Assembly: GCF_024054175.1 (NCBI RefSeq)
Contig: NZ_JAMXLA010000001.1
Span: 1,767,930 to 1,831,929, forward strand
Origin: Flavobacterium sp. NRK1
GTDB lineage: Bacteria; Bacteroidota; Bacteroidia; Flavobacteriales; Flavobacteriaceae
Direction of reading: 5' to 3'
DNA length: 64,000 nt
A program made the translations under genes and the position numbers. Position 1 is the first letter of the stretch. Each line of letters begins with the position of its first letter. This document shows, piece after piece, positions 24,557 through 33,892 of this stretch. The notes beneath the pieces were generated by a model. The model was not told where the DNA came from, made no database searches, and worked only from the letters and a program-made list of their open reading frames with translations.

Positions 24557-25786
24557 ATGATCCGCTGGATATTATTCTTTGTCTTTGTGGCTTTGGTAGA
24601 AATATATGCTTTCCAGACCGTAAGGACAGTTACCAAAATAAAATGGATGCAATATGCCTATGTAGCCATTTCTCTTTTTATACTTATATACATTATCTAT
24701 CAGTTTACGCAGTTTGACAGAAGTGTAGGGCAAAATAAAAAAACCTTATTCACTATGGGGTTGCTGCTTATAACCTACATACCTAAAATGGTTATAATGG
24801 TTATAATGGTTAGTGAAGATATATTTAGGGTTATCGGAGGCTGTATAAGAGCTTTTTTAGGCAACAGCGAGCAGTCATTTCTTCCTGACAGAAGAAAATT
24901 TGTAAGCCAGATAGCACTTGGCCTTGCCGCTATACCATTTCTTTCACTGCTATATGGTATGACAAAAGGAAAATATAACTTCAAAGTAATAAAACAAACA
25001 GTTTTTTTTCCTGATCTGCCCGAAGCTTTTGACGGTATGACCATAACACAAATATCAGATATACATAGCGGGAGTTTTGATAATCATGAAAAAATTGAAT
25101 ATGCTATAGACCTTATAAATGCTCAAAAATCTGACATTATATTGTTTACAGGTGATATTGTAAATACTCATGCTGAAGAGATGCATCCGTGGATTGATAC
25201 TTTTAAACGCATTGAGACTCCTCCAATGGGCAAATATTCAGTATTAGGCAATCATGATTATGGAGAGTATGTTACCTGGCCCTCACAGGAAGAAAAGCAA
25301 AAGAATTTTGAGGATATTAAGGATCTTCACCGCCAGATAAACTTTAAGTTATTGCTAAATGAAAACGTTAAGCTGGAAAAAGACGGTGAGCATATTGCCT
25401 TAATTGGAGTAGAAAACTGGGGGCATAACTTTAAAAAAGCAGGTGATCTGACTAAAGCTACCCAGGGAGTTGCACAAAAAGACTTTAAAATACTAATGAG
25501 CCACGATCCGTCGCATTGGGAGTATGAAGTAAAAAATAATCCTCATAATTATCATTTAACACTAAGCGGACATACGCACGGATTGCAGTTTGGTATAGAA
25601 ATTCCAGGTGTAATTAAGTGGAGTCCTGTACAATATGTTTATAAACAATGGGCAGGATTGTATGAAAATATTGGCCGCTATGTTTATGTAAATCGCGGAT
25701 TTGGATTTCATGCTTATCCGGGGCGGGTAGGCATATGGCCTGAAATTACTGTGCTCGAACTAAAAAAAGGGGAAAGAGTAGGCTAA
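24557..25786 (+). CDS. Membrane-anchored metallophosphoesterase
   Basis: 409 residues. Four or so N-terminal spans in the first 145 residues, then a calcineurin-like phosphoesterase domain with D168/H170 (ISDIHSG), FTGDIVN, LGNHDYG, a histidine in MSHDPSHW and SGHTHG at the C-terminal metal site, in the order of YkuE-like enzymes. The domain probably faces the periplasm or cytosolic membrane surface; the substrate is unknown (UDP-diacylglucosamine or nucleotide phosphoesters are known for relatives). Starts 49 bp after hxlR, so co-transcription is possible. Confidence 0.87.
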   Translation: MIRWILFFVFVALVEIYAFQTVRTVTKIKWMQYAYVAISLFILIYIIYQFTQFDRSVGQNKKTLFTMGLLLITYIPKMVIMVIMVSEDIFRVIGGCIRAFLGNSEQSFLPDRRKFVSQIALGLAAIPFLSLLYGMTKGKYNFKVIKQTVFFPDLPEAFDGMTITQISDIHSGSFDNHEKIEYAIDLINAQKSDIILFTGDIVNTHAEEMHPWIDTFKRIETPPMGKYSVLGNHDYGEYVTWPSQEEKQKNFEDIKDLHRQINFKLLLNENVKLEKDGEHIALIGVENWGHNFKKAGDLTKATQGVAQKDFKILMSHDPSHWEYEVKNNPHNYHLTLSGHTHGLQFGIEIPGVIKWSPVQYVYKQWAGLYENIGRYVYVNRGFGFHAYPGRVGIWPEITVLELKKGERVG

Positions 25787-25861
25787 TTTGGTAAAAATAC
25801 TATATTTGTATAATATTATATTTAATAAAAAGGTTTTAAAGTTAGTTTAAAATTTTATTTT

Positions 25862-26158
25862 ATGTCAAAATTCGGAGAACTTATAAACTCCCAGGTACCT
25901 GTACTAATTGATTTTTATACAGAGTGGAACGAACCTTCTGTATCCATGCATCCGGTTATAAGGGATGTGGCGGCTGCATTAGGCGACAGAGCCAAAGTTA
26001 TAAAAATTGATGTGGACAAAAACCAGGAGCTGGCCGATGCACTCAGGATTAAGGGGCTTCCTACGCTTATGATCTATAAAGACGGGCAAATGGTGTGGAG
26101 GCAGTCAGGCGAGCTTGATGCTAATACTATAATAGGCCTTGTTCAGGAGCAGATTTAA
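25862..26158 (+). CDS. Cysteine-less thioredoxin-fold protein
   Basis: 98 residues, aligned end to end with thioredoxin (VLIDFYTEWNEPS, then IKIDVDKNQELADAL, IKGLPTLMIYKDG with cis-Pro P67), but the redox motif WCGPC has become W22-N-E-P-S26: both cysteines are gone, and the protein contains no other cysteine. It cannot do dithiol exchange; a structural or binding role is likely. A TATATTTG box at 25801-25808 may be its -7 element. Its stop shares the TTAA tetranucleotide with the convergent deacetylase gene. Confidence 0.85.
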   Translation: MSKFGELINSQVPVLIDFYTEWNEPSVSMHPVIRDVAAALGDRAKVIKIDVDKNQELADALRIKGLPTLMIYKDGQMVWRQSGELDANTIIGLVQEQI

Positions 26159-26793
26159 GCCAGAGTACCAAAGCTATATCCATTTTCCTTAAGATATTTT
26201 ATTACACGTGGCAAAGCATATTCCAGATTGGTAAATGCTTTTATACTGTCATGAAAAATAATTACGCTGCCGTTGGTGGCGTTTTTTATTACATTTTCAC
26301 AGCATTTTTCCGGAGTTATGTATCTGTCAAAATCGGCACTTAAAACATCCCACATTACTATTTTATAGCCAAGGTTTCTCACCTCTTTTGTCTGGCTATG
26401 GCTAATTTTACCATAAGGAGGCCGAAACAGTTTGCTGTCATGGTCGGTTCTTTTAATTATAGCTTGTCGGCAGGCTTCTATATTCTTAAAATAAATTTTA
26501 TTATCAGTGTGCCATCCATTAATGTGGTTAAAGGTATGGTTGCCTATAGTATGGTCTTCACTAACAACCTTCTCAAAAACCTGTGGGTGTTTTTCAATAT
26601 TGTCTCCAATACAAAAAAAGGTAGCTTTAATATTATTCTCTTTTAAAAGAGCAAGTACCCATTCAGTAATTTTGGGTATAGGTCCGTCATCAAATGTAAG
26701 ATATACGGTCTTTTTAGTGCTTTTTACAGACCAGATATAGCCGGGAAAAAGCTTTTTAATGAACCAGTGTGTTTTTACCCAATATGGCTTCAT
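26155..26793 (-). CDS. Polysaccharide deacetylase family protein (NodB-like)
   Basis: 212 residues from ATG 26793; a longer reading from 26856 would run through the terminator of the upstream gene (26804-26841), so it is rejected. NodB homology domain: LTFDDGPIP (D35, D36), metal histidines in NHTFNH (H86, H90), RPPYG at 124-128, and late motifs WDVLSADFDRY and IIFHDS. Members deacetylate N-acetylglucosamine in peptidoglycan or surface glycans. No signal peptide is evident with this start, although residues 8-22 are moderately hydrophobic. Confidence 0.9.
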   Translation of the reverse strand: MKPYWVKTHWFIKKLFPGYIWSVKSTKKTVYLTFDDGPIPKITEWVLALLKENNIKATFFCIGDNIEKHPQVFEKVVSEDHTIGNHTFNHINGWHTDNKIYFKNIEACRQAIIKRTDHDSKLFRPPYGKISHSQTKEVRNLGYKIVMWDVLSADFDRYITPEKCCENVIKNATNGSVIIFHDSIKAFTNLEYALPRVIKYLKENGYSFGTLA

Positions 26794-26803
26794 AGCAACT
26801 AAA

Positions 26804-26841
26804 TTAAAAAAAATATGCAGCACTATAAAAGTACTGCATAT
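26804..26841 (-). terminator. Terminator after DUF2723 gene 1
   Basis: 12-bp stem ATATGCAGTACT / AGTGCTGCATAT on the minus strand (one G-U), 5-nt loop, followed by eight or more T. Confidence 0.85.
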
Positions 26842-26866
26842 CCTTAAAGTTACCAACAGTTAACTG

Positions 26867-29800
26867 CTACTCTTTGTCTCTTTTATATCTTCCTGCTTTT
26901 TCGTTAAACTCATTAAATTTAACTTTTGCAGTATTATAATATTCAGTATCACCATTATCTTTCATAACCCATAGCAGGCTTCTGTAACGCTCTATAGCCG
27001 TAACAATATCTACTGCAATATCACGTTGGTCACTTACAGATAAGCCTCTGTAAAATATGAGATTTTCCTGATATTTTTTAATAAGTTTATCCAGCAGTTC
27101 ACGGGCTTGTTTTTTATCGCCAAGCTCGTAGTAACCTGTTGCAAATGGCTCTAACAGGGTGTAATATTCATAAAGTTCTACAGGCATCTTGGTCATAGCA
27201 AGATCTATAATTTTCTTAGCCTTGTCTTTTTTGCCTTCGTTTATAAGAGCTTCCATTAACCTTGCCAGATTTGTTCTGTAGGTAATACTGTTTTTACGGG
27301 TTTCCGGATCATGGTAAATTTTAGGGCTTTCGCTGTTACCCCAGTCCCATGACATAACAATATCATACATCTTATCGGTATCTATATAACCCATATCAAG
27401 CGGGCTTCCGTCTTTAGGTATAGGGGTTCTTACCGGAACCAGTTTAAATACCATACCATCAAGCTGAAGATAATCTTTCATCCATAAGTAATCATCATCA
27501 CCAAAACTTCCGCCGGTAAAGTAAACAGGCCTTTTCCAGTCGTTGTTATTTATAATGTCAAGCATTATAAGGCGGTTTTTATAAAGGGCATCACCTTTTA
27601 TAGTAACATCTATATAAGGAGCAATAGAATCATATTGCTGAGGTGCAACAATCTTATTTTTTATAATTTCTTCTTTGTTTACAGGAATCCTTACTTTATT
27701 GGTAGGGTAATAGTTTACAAAATGTCCGTTATTAAGCTCTTTTTTTACTCTTTCATCATCCGATGCAATAAATTTAAGTAAGTCTTTTAGAGCCCATCTG
27801 TTTTCAGTTTCCGGTATATAAAGGCTGTAATCTCTTGTTCCCTGTTTATACTGGTCATGTGTAAATTTAATTGGAATTGGGTCAGACTCGTATGCTTTTG
27901 CCTTCATCTGGTCTATATACCAGTCTGTCATAAGTAAACTTGTATTTACAATTCGCACATCAGTCCTGAAACCTTCAATTTCCTGTGCATACCATAAAGG
28001 GAAGGTATCATTATCACCAATGGTAAATAATATAGCATTTTTATCGCAGGATGAAAGGTATGATTTAGCCATTGCAACAGCAGTATATTTTCCGGAACGG
28101 TCATGGTCATCCCAGTTTTGGGAAGCCATAAGTACAGGAGCAGCCAATAAAGTAACTGCAATAACTACAGGGCCTGCAATTTTAGGCTGTAAATATTGTT
28201 TAATTCCATCATAAATAGCATATATACCATAGGCTATCCACATGGCAAATACATAGAATGAACCCACCAGGGCATAGTCTCTTTCACGAGGTTCAAAAGG
28301 CCTTTCGTTTAGGTAAATTTTTAAAGCAATACCTGTAAACAGGAATAATGTAAGCAATACATAAAAACTTTTGGGGTCTTTTCTTGCATGAAAAGCAATA
28401 CCTATAAGTCCCAGTATAAATGGAAGGAAATAATAAACATTATAGCCTTTGTTATTTAGCTGGTCTGATGGAAGGTTTTTTTGCGATCCAAGATGCATCT
28501 CATCAAGAGGGGTTATACCGCTTATCCAGTTGCCATCAAGGTTATCATATCTTCCCTGAATGTCATTTTGTCTTCCTGTAAAGTTCCACATAAGATACCT
28601 CCAGTACATGTAGCCAAACTGATATTCAAACATGTACTGCATGTTGTCTATAAATGATGGTTTTTCTATAATCAGATAATCTCCATAAGTTTTAAGGAAT
28701 TTTTCATAATCATCAAGATCTGCATGTCCGGAACGGAAAGCCGATTTGAACTCGTTTACGGCTTGTTCTACACCACCTCTAACCTGAGCCATAGCAGTGT
28801 TGTAATCTTCCTCACTCATTCGGTCTACAGGCAGTCCATATTTTATTAAGTCCTGCTCATAGTCGTAAGACGGATTAAGCCTGAATTCAACAGGTTTGGT
28901 AAAACGCATGTAATTAACGGCGTGTTCGGTGCTCCACATCCTGGGCATAAAGCCTTTCTGATTGTCATCCGTATTTTGTTTGGCATTTTTGTAATTATTT
29001 ACAATAACATACTTGCCGGTTTTATAATCTCTCTGGTAATTGGGCTTTTCGTCCTCGTAAGGATTGTTCTTGTCAAGGCCTGTAAATGCATCAGTGTACA
29101 TAGGGCCATAAAACAGTTTTTGCTCGCCATACTGTTCACGGTTATAATAGGCTAATACTTCGGCAGCATCAGATGGCCTGTTTTCATTAATTACAACATT
29201 GGCATTGGCGCGTATAGGCAGCATCATCCATGTGGAAAACCCAATTAAGATGAAAAGTATGCAAAGAATTATAGTGTTATAAAAAGCAAGGCCTTTCTTT
29301 TTGGTGTATTGCAGGCTAAAATAAAAGAAAGCAATAATAGCCAGTAATATAAATATTGTTCCGGAGTTAAATGGCAATCCGAAAGTATTTACCATGAAAA
29401 TTTCTGTTTTACCAAACAGTGCCATGGTATACGGTAGCAATAATTTAAAAATGAAAAGTAATATAGCTACAATAACCACATTGGCTATGATAAAGCTTTT
29501 TATAGTTATTTTTTGGTAGTTTTTAAAGTAGTAAATAAACCCAATTGATGGTATAGTTAATAGGGCCATAAAGTGTACACCGAACGATAAACCTACTACT
29601 AATGATATAATAAGAAGCCACTTATTACCTCTTGGCGTATGCATTTCCTGCTCCCAGCGAAGGCCAAGCCAAAGCAGTAAAGCTATAAGCAATGAAGCCA
29701 TAGCATATACTTCTGCTTCAACGGCATTAAACCAAAAGCTATCAGTAAAAGTAAAAGCAAGGCTGCCTACAGCAGATGCTCCAAGTATTACAATTGCGTT

Positions 29801-30148
29801 ATTGTTATTAAGTTCAGATACTCTGCTAATAAGATTTTTAAGCAATATGGTTAAAGACCAGAACATGAAAAGTATTGTAAAGGCACTGGAAAACACCGAC
29901 ATCATATTAACCATAAGTGCAACCTTATCAGGTCCTGTGGCAAACATTGCAAAAAAAGCACCCATCATCTGGAAAAGAGGAGCCCCCGGAGGGTGTCCTA
30001 CTTCAAGCTTTGCTGAAGTTGCTATATACTCGCCGCAATCCCAAAAGCTTAGGGTAGGCTCTACAGTAAGAGAATAAACAAGAAGGGCAATGGCAAAAAC
30101 AGACCATCCTGCGATGGTATTCCATTTTTTGAAATTGAATGTTATCAT
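26867..30148 (-). CDS. DUF2723 membrane protein, paralogue 1 (GT-C-like glycosyltransferase family)
   Basis: 1093 residues from ATG 30148 (ITFNFKKWNTIAGWS follows; same length as the paralogue 30294-33575). About ten or more spans in the first 350 residues and around 580-690; the family motif EPTLSFWDCGEYIATSAKLE early, with acidic residues in the first loop as in GT-C type transferases (the human relative TMEM260 is a protein O-mannosyltransferase). A DUF2723 protein has been called GT117. The C-terminal part is helical (TPR-like). Substrate here is unknown. Two copies in tandem, 145 bp apart with this start. Confidence 0.88.
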   Translation of the reverse strand: MITFNFKKWNTIAGWSVFAIALLVYSLTVEPTLSFWDCGEYIATSAKLEVGHPPGAPLFQMMGAFFAMFATGPDKVALMVNMMSVFSSAFTILFMFWSLTILLKNLISRVSELNNNNAIVILGASAVGSLAFTFTDSFWFNAVEAEVYAMASLLIALLLWLGLRWEQEMHTPRGNKWLLIISLVVGLSFGVHFMALLTIPSIGFIYYFKNYQKITIKSFIIANVVIVAILLFIFKLLLPYTMALFGKTEIFMVNTFGLPFNSGTIFILLAIIAFFYFSLQYTKKKGLAFYNTIILCILFILIGFSTWMMLPIRANANVVINENRPSDAAEVLAYYNREQYGEQKLFYGPMYTDAFTGLDKNNPYEDEKPNYQRDYKTGKYVIVNNYKNAKQNTDDNQKGFMPRMWSTEHAVNYMRFTKPVEFRLNPSYDYEQDLIKYGLPVDRMSEEDYNTAMAQVRGGVEQAVNEFKSAFRSGHADLDDYEKFLKTYGDYLIIEKPSFIDNMQYMFEYQFGYMYWRYLMWNFTGRQNDIQGRYDNLDGNWISGITPLDEMHLGSQKNLPSDQLNNKGYNVYYFLPFILGLIGIAFHARKDPKSFYVLLTLFLFTGIALKIYLNERPFEPRERDYALVGSFYVFAMWIAYGIYAIYDGIKQYLQPKIAGPVVIAVTLLAAPVLMASQNWDDHDRSGKYTAVAMAKSYLSSCDKNAILFTIGDNDTFPLWYAQEIEGFRTDVRIVNTSLLMTDWYIDQMKAKAYESDPIPIKFTHDQYKQGTRDYSLYIPETENRWALKDLLKFIASDDERVKKELNNGHFVNYYPTNKVRIPVNKEEIIKNKIVAPQQYDSIAPYIDVTIKGDALYKNRLIMLDIINNNDWKRPVYFTGGSFGDDDYLWMKDYLQLDGMVFKLVPVRTPIPKDGSPLDMGYIDTDKMYDIVMSWDWGNSESPKIYHDPETRKNSITYRTNLARLMEALINEGKKDKAKKIIDLAMTKMPVELYEYYTLLEPFATGYYELGDKKQARELLDKLIKKYQENLIFYRGLSVSDQRDIAVDIVTAIERYRSLLWVMKDNGDTEYYNTAKVKFNEFNEKAGRYKRDKE

Positions 30149-30246
30149 GTAATGATTATTGTTCGGTGATTTCTTATGCAAAGAAACTATTTTTTTTCCT
30201 TAAGGAAAGGCCAAAGTTTGTTTTTTTGAGTTACTTAAACACAAAA

Positions 30247-30272
30247 TACAGCATTGTTATTACAATGCTGTA
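30247..30272 (-). terminator. Hairpin after DUF2723 gene 2
   Basis: Perfect 11-bp stem TACAGCATTGT / ACAATGCTGTA, loop of four; the minus-strand tail is T-rich but not pure T. Confidence 0.65.
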
Positions 30273-30293
30273 AGCATTAAGTAAATGGTACCA

Positions 30294-33200
30294 TTACTCA
30301 TTATCTCTTTCAAATTGCCTGAAAGCTTTATTAAGCCTGTTGAAATCAGTACGTGACTTATTGTAAAATGCTAAGTCATTATTGTCTTTCATAATAAGCA
30401 ATAGTCCGCGGTATTGTTCAATCTCCCTTATTATTGACTGATATTGTGTGTTCTGGCTATCTATAGGCAGTGATTTATAATACTCTAACTTCTCTTTGTA
30501 TTTTCCGGTTAGTTGAGTAAGTATCTCTCTGGCTGTTTTTGTGTCTCCGGATTTATAATATCCGTAAATGAAAGGCTCATAAATAAAGTAAAAGCCATAA
30601 TATTCCGGAGGAAGATTTTTCATCACAAGGTTGGCAATGTCAACAGCTTTTTTGGTTTTGCCTTCTTCAAGTAGTTTTTCTTCAAGTAAAGCAAGATTTC
30701 TTCTATAGGCTCTGCTGTAGCGTATTGTTTGCTGATCGTGGTAAATATCCGGGCTGCCACTATTACCCCATTGCCATTTCATGGCAATATTGTACATTTT
30801 GTCAGTATCAATATAGCCTGTTTCCATAGGGCTGCCTCCTTCAGGTAGTGGTGTTTTTATAGGGACGAGTTTATAAACAAGCCCATCAAGCTGCATGTAA
30901 TCCTGCATCCAGGCATAATCAGCAAGGTCGGGGCTGCCACCCGAAAAATAAATAGGGCGTTTCCAGTTATTATTCCTAATAATATCAAGCATCATTAAGC
31001 TGTTCTTGTAAATGGCGTCTTCAGGAAGGTCTACATCTATTGAAGATACTATAGAGTCGTAATATTTAGGTGCTATTACTTTGTTTTTAATAATGTCTTC
31101 TCTATTTACTTTAAAGCTTACTTTGTTTGTAGGATAGAAATTGGCACTTTGTCCTCCTGATAATTTAACTTTAGCTCTTTCATTTTCCAGTTTTACAAAG
31201 TCTATAAAAGTATCAATGTCAATGCGTGCTTTGGTAGTAGGGTGATATAATATATAATCTCTTGTGCCGTCAACGTATTGATCATGGCTAAATGAAATAG
31301 GTACAGGATCAGATTCATATGCTTTTCGCTTCATCTGGTCAATATACCAGTCAGACGGTAAAAGGGTAGTACACACTATTCTTACATCAGTGCGGTACCC
31401 TTCAATTTCCTGGGCATACCATAGTGGGAAAGTGTCATTATCGCCTATGGTAAATAAAATTGCATTGGGCTCGCATGAGTCAAGATATGCTTTGGCAAAA
31501 GCAACAGCTGTATAACGATCAGATCGGTCATGGTCATCCCAGTTTTCTTTAGCCATAAGTAACGGAGCAGCAAAAAATGTTGCAATTAGTATTGCAGGAG
31601 CAGCAATTTTAGGCTGCATATATTTTTTCAGTCCATTATAAAGAGCATATACGCCAAAGCCGATCCATATTGCAAAAGCATAAAAAGCACCTACGAGTGC
31701 ATAATCTCTTTCACGTACTTCAAAAGGCTTTTCGTTTAAGAATATTTTTAAGGCGATGCCTGTAAAAAGGAATAAAACTAATAGTATGTAAAAACTTTTC
31801 AAATCCTTTTTAGCATGAAATACCATGCCTATTACTGCAAGTATAAAGGGAAGGAAATAGTATATATTCCGCCCTTTATTATTTTTCATTTCTGAAGTAA
31901 GATGGCTTTGAGAGCCCAGCCTTGCTTCATCTATAAAATTAACACCACTTATCCAGTTACCGTTCATAGTGTCATATTCACCCTGAATATCACTTTGGCG
32001 TCCTGTAAAATTCCACATAAGATAACGCCAGAACATATATCCAAATTGGTAATCAAACATAAAAGAAATATTTTCACCAAAAGTTGGTTTTTCCACTATC
32101 AGGAATTGCTTGTAGTGCGTAAGGAATTTGTCATATTCTTCGTAGCCCAGTTCGCCTTTATTATAGGCGGTTTTAAATTCAGCTACAATATCCTGCAGTT
32201 CACCTTTTATCTGTGCAATTGCCTGTAAAGCCTCTTCTTCACTTAGTGAATTTACATCTACGCCATATTTAAATAGTTCGTTTGCATAGTCGAAATCCGA
32301 ATCTAACCTGAATTTAGGAGGGTGGCTAAAAAACATATATTCTGAAGCCGCAGAAGGATTTGTCATTCTTGGCAGAATCGCATTATGGCTTTCGTCAGAA
32401 TTCTGCCTGGCATTTTTAAAGTTATTTACAACAACATACTTGCCAGTTTTATAATCGCGTTCATAATTAGGTTTTGCGTCTTCAAAAGGATTGTTTTTAT
32501 CTATTCCTGCATACTTTTCAGTATAAAGCGGACCATAAAAAGTTTTTTGTTCACCATATTGTTCGCGGTTGTAGTATGCCAGAACTTCGGCGGCATCGGT
32601 AGGGCTGTTTTCATTAATAACTACGTTTGCATTGGCTCTTATGGGAAGCATTATCCATGTAGAAAATCCTATTAATATAAAAAGCAGGCAAAGCAGAATA
32701 GTGTTGTGTACAGCAAGGCCTTTCTTTTTAGTGTAATTAAGCCCGAAGTAAAAAAAGGCAATAATTATTAAAAACATGAAAATAGTACCCGAGTTAAATG
32801 GTAACCCTAAAGAATTAACCATGAAAATCTCTGTTTTTCCAAACAGAGCCAGGGTATAGGGGAGCAAAAATTTAAAAACAAAAAACAATATAGCAATCAT
32901 GATAAGATTAGCTACAATGAAATTTTTTATAGTAACGGTTTTATAATTTTTAAAGAAATAAATTAGGCCTATAGAAGGTATGGTAAGGAGTGCCATAAAA
33001 TGTACGCCAAACGAAAGGCCAATTAATAATGATATTAGTAAAAGCCATTTGTTTCCGCGTGGTGAGTGCATATCTTCACCCCATTTTAAGCCAGCCCATA
33101 ATAGCAATGCTATAAATAATGATGCCATTGCATAAACTTCAGCTTCGGTAGCATTAAACCAAAAACTGTCGCTAACGGCAAATGCTAAACTGGCTACAAG

Positions 33201-33575
33201 TGCACTTCCAAGAACCATTACAGCATTGTTTTTATTCCATTCGCTGTAGCCTGATACAATGTTTTTAAGCATTATAGTAAGAGACCAGTACATGAAAAGT
33301 ATAGTAAATGCGCTGGAAGTAACTGACAGCATATTTACCATTAATGCGATATTCTCTTTATTAAACGCAAACATTGAAAAAAAAGCGCCAAACATTTGAA
33401 ATAGCGGCGCACCTGACGGATGGCCTATTTCCAGCTTGGCTGATGTAGAGATATATTCTCCACAATCCCAAAAACTAAGACTTGGCTCTACGGTTAAACA
33501 ATAAATAATAAAAGAAATTGCGAAAACTGACCAGCCTGCAATAGAGTTCCATTTTTTGAAGTTAAAATCAGTCAT
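30294..33575 (-). CDS. DUF2723 membrane protein, paralogue 2 (GT-C-like glycosyltransferase family)
   Basis: 1093 residues, aligned without large gaps to paralogue 1: FNFKKWNSIAGWS at the start, EPSLSFWDCGEYISTSAKLE in the first loop, FWFNATEAEVYAMASLFIAL, WDDHDRSDRYTAVAFAKAY, FTIGDNDTFPLWYAQEIEGY. Differences are mostly conservative. Predicted membrane transferase with a periplasmic catalytic face and C-terminal helical repeats. First of the two genes in transcription order; a hairpin stands between them, so expression may differ. Confidence 0.88.
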   Translation of the reverse strand: MTDFNFKKWNSIAGWSVFAISFIIYCLTVEPSLSFWDCGEYISTSAKLEIGHPSGAPLFQMFGAFFSMFAFNKENIALMVNMLSVTSSAFTILFMYWSLTIMLKNIVSGYSEWNKNNAVMVLGSALVASLAFAVSDSFWFNATEAEVYAMASLFIALLLWAGLKWGEDMHSPRGNKWLLLISLLIGLSFGVHFMALLTIPSIGLIYFFKNYKTVTIKNFIVANLIMIAILFFVFKFLLPYTLALFGKTEIFMVNSLGLPFNSGTIFMFLIIIAFFYFGLNYTKKKGLAVHNTILLCLLFILIGFSTWIMLPIRANANVVINENSPTDAAEVLAYYNREQYGEQKTFYGPLYTEKYAGIDKNNPFEDAKPNYERDYKTGKYVVVNNFKNARQNSDESHNAILPRMTNPSAASEYMFFSHPPKFRLDSDFDYANELFKYGVDVNSLSEEEALQAIAQIKGELQDIVAEFKTAYNKGELGYEEYDKFLTHYKQFLIVEKPTFGENISFMFDYQFGYMFWRYLMWNFTGRQSDIQGEYDTMNGNWISGVNFIDEARLGSQSHLTSEMKNNKGRNIYYFLPFILAVIGMVFHAKKDLKSFYILLVLFLFTGIALKIFLNEKPFEVRERDYALVGAFYAFAIWIGFGVYALYNGLKKYMQPKIAAPAILIATFFAAPLLMAKENWDDHDRSDRYTAVAFAKAYLDSCEPNAILFTIGDNDTFPLWYAQEIEGYRTDVRIVCTTLLPSDWYIDQMKRKAYESDPVPISFSHDQYVDGTRDYILYHPTTKARIDIDTFIDFVKLENERAKVKLSGGQSANFYPTNKVSFKVNREDIIKNKVIAPKYYDSIVSSIDVDLPEDAIYKNSLMMLDIIRNNNWKRPIYFSGGSPDLADYAWMQDYMQLDGLVYKLVPIKTPLPEGGSPMETGYIDTDKMYNIAMKWQWGNSGSPDIYHDQQTIRYSRAYRRNLALLEEKLLEEGKTKKAVDIANLVMKNLPPEYYGFYFIYEPFIYGYYKSGDTKTAREILTQLTGKYKEKLEYYKSLPIDSQNTQYQSIIREIEQYRGLLLIMKDNNDLAFYNKSRTDFNRLNKAFRQFERDNE

Positions 33576-33673
33576 GTAGTTGGTGTGGAATAGGTTATGT
33601 TTCTTGCAAATGTAAGGGGTTTACAGCATAGAGAACGTCAAAAATATTTTTTTAATATTTTTCAGTTTAAAAA

Positions 33674-33704
33674 TTTGCAAAAAAAAAATTATATACTACA
33701 TTTG
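33674..33704 (+). promoter_or_regulatory. Promoter of tRNA-Gln
   Basis: TTTG (33674-33677), 19-bp spacer, TACATTTG (33697-33704), followed by CACCCGCAATAA as in the tRNA-Asp and tRNA-Leu promoters. Confidence 0.85.
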
Positions 33705-33725
33705 CACCCGCAATAAGGAACTAAC

Positions 33726-33796
33726 TGGTCTATGGTGTAATGGTAACACTACTGATTTTGGTTCAGTCATTCTAGGTTCGAGTCCTAGTAGACCAA
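33726..33796 (+). tRNA. tRNA-Gln (UUG anticodon)
   Basis: 71 nt: acceptor TGGTCTA / TAGACCA, D arm GTGT..ACAC, anticodon stem ACTGA/TCAGT with loop TTTTGGT giving UUG, T arm CTAGG-TTCGAGT-CCTAG, discriminator A. CCA is not encoded. Confidence 0.96.
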
Positions 33797-33798
33797 CA

Positions 33799-33827
33799 AA
33801 AGCCTCTCAGAAATGAGAGGCTTTTTT
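33799..33827 (+). terminator. Terminator after tRNA-Gln
   Basis: Perfect 11-bp stem AAAGCCTCTCA / TGAGAGGCTTT, loop GAAA, T run. Confidence 0.88.
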
Positions 33828-33841
33828 AATTGTGTGAAAAA

Positions 33842-33867
33842 CAAAAAAACGCCTCTTAAAGAGACGT
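33842..33867 (-). terminator. Terminator after the universal stress protein gene
   Basis: On the minus strand ACGTCTCT-TTA-AGAGGCGT (one T-G pair) followed by seven T. Confidence 0.85.
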
Positions 33868-33892
33868 TTTTTATTTATTAAGGTTGATCCTA

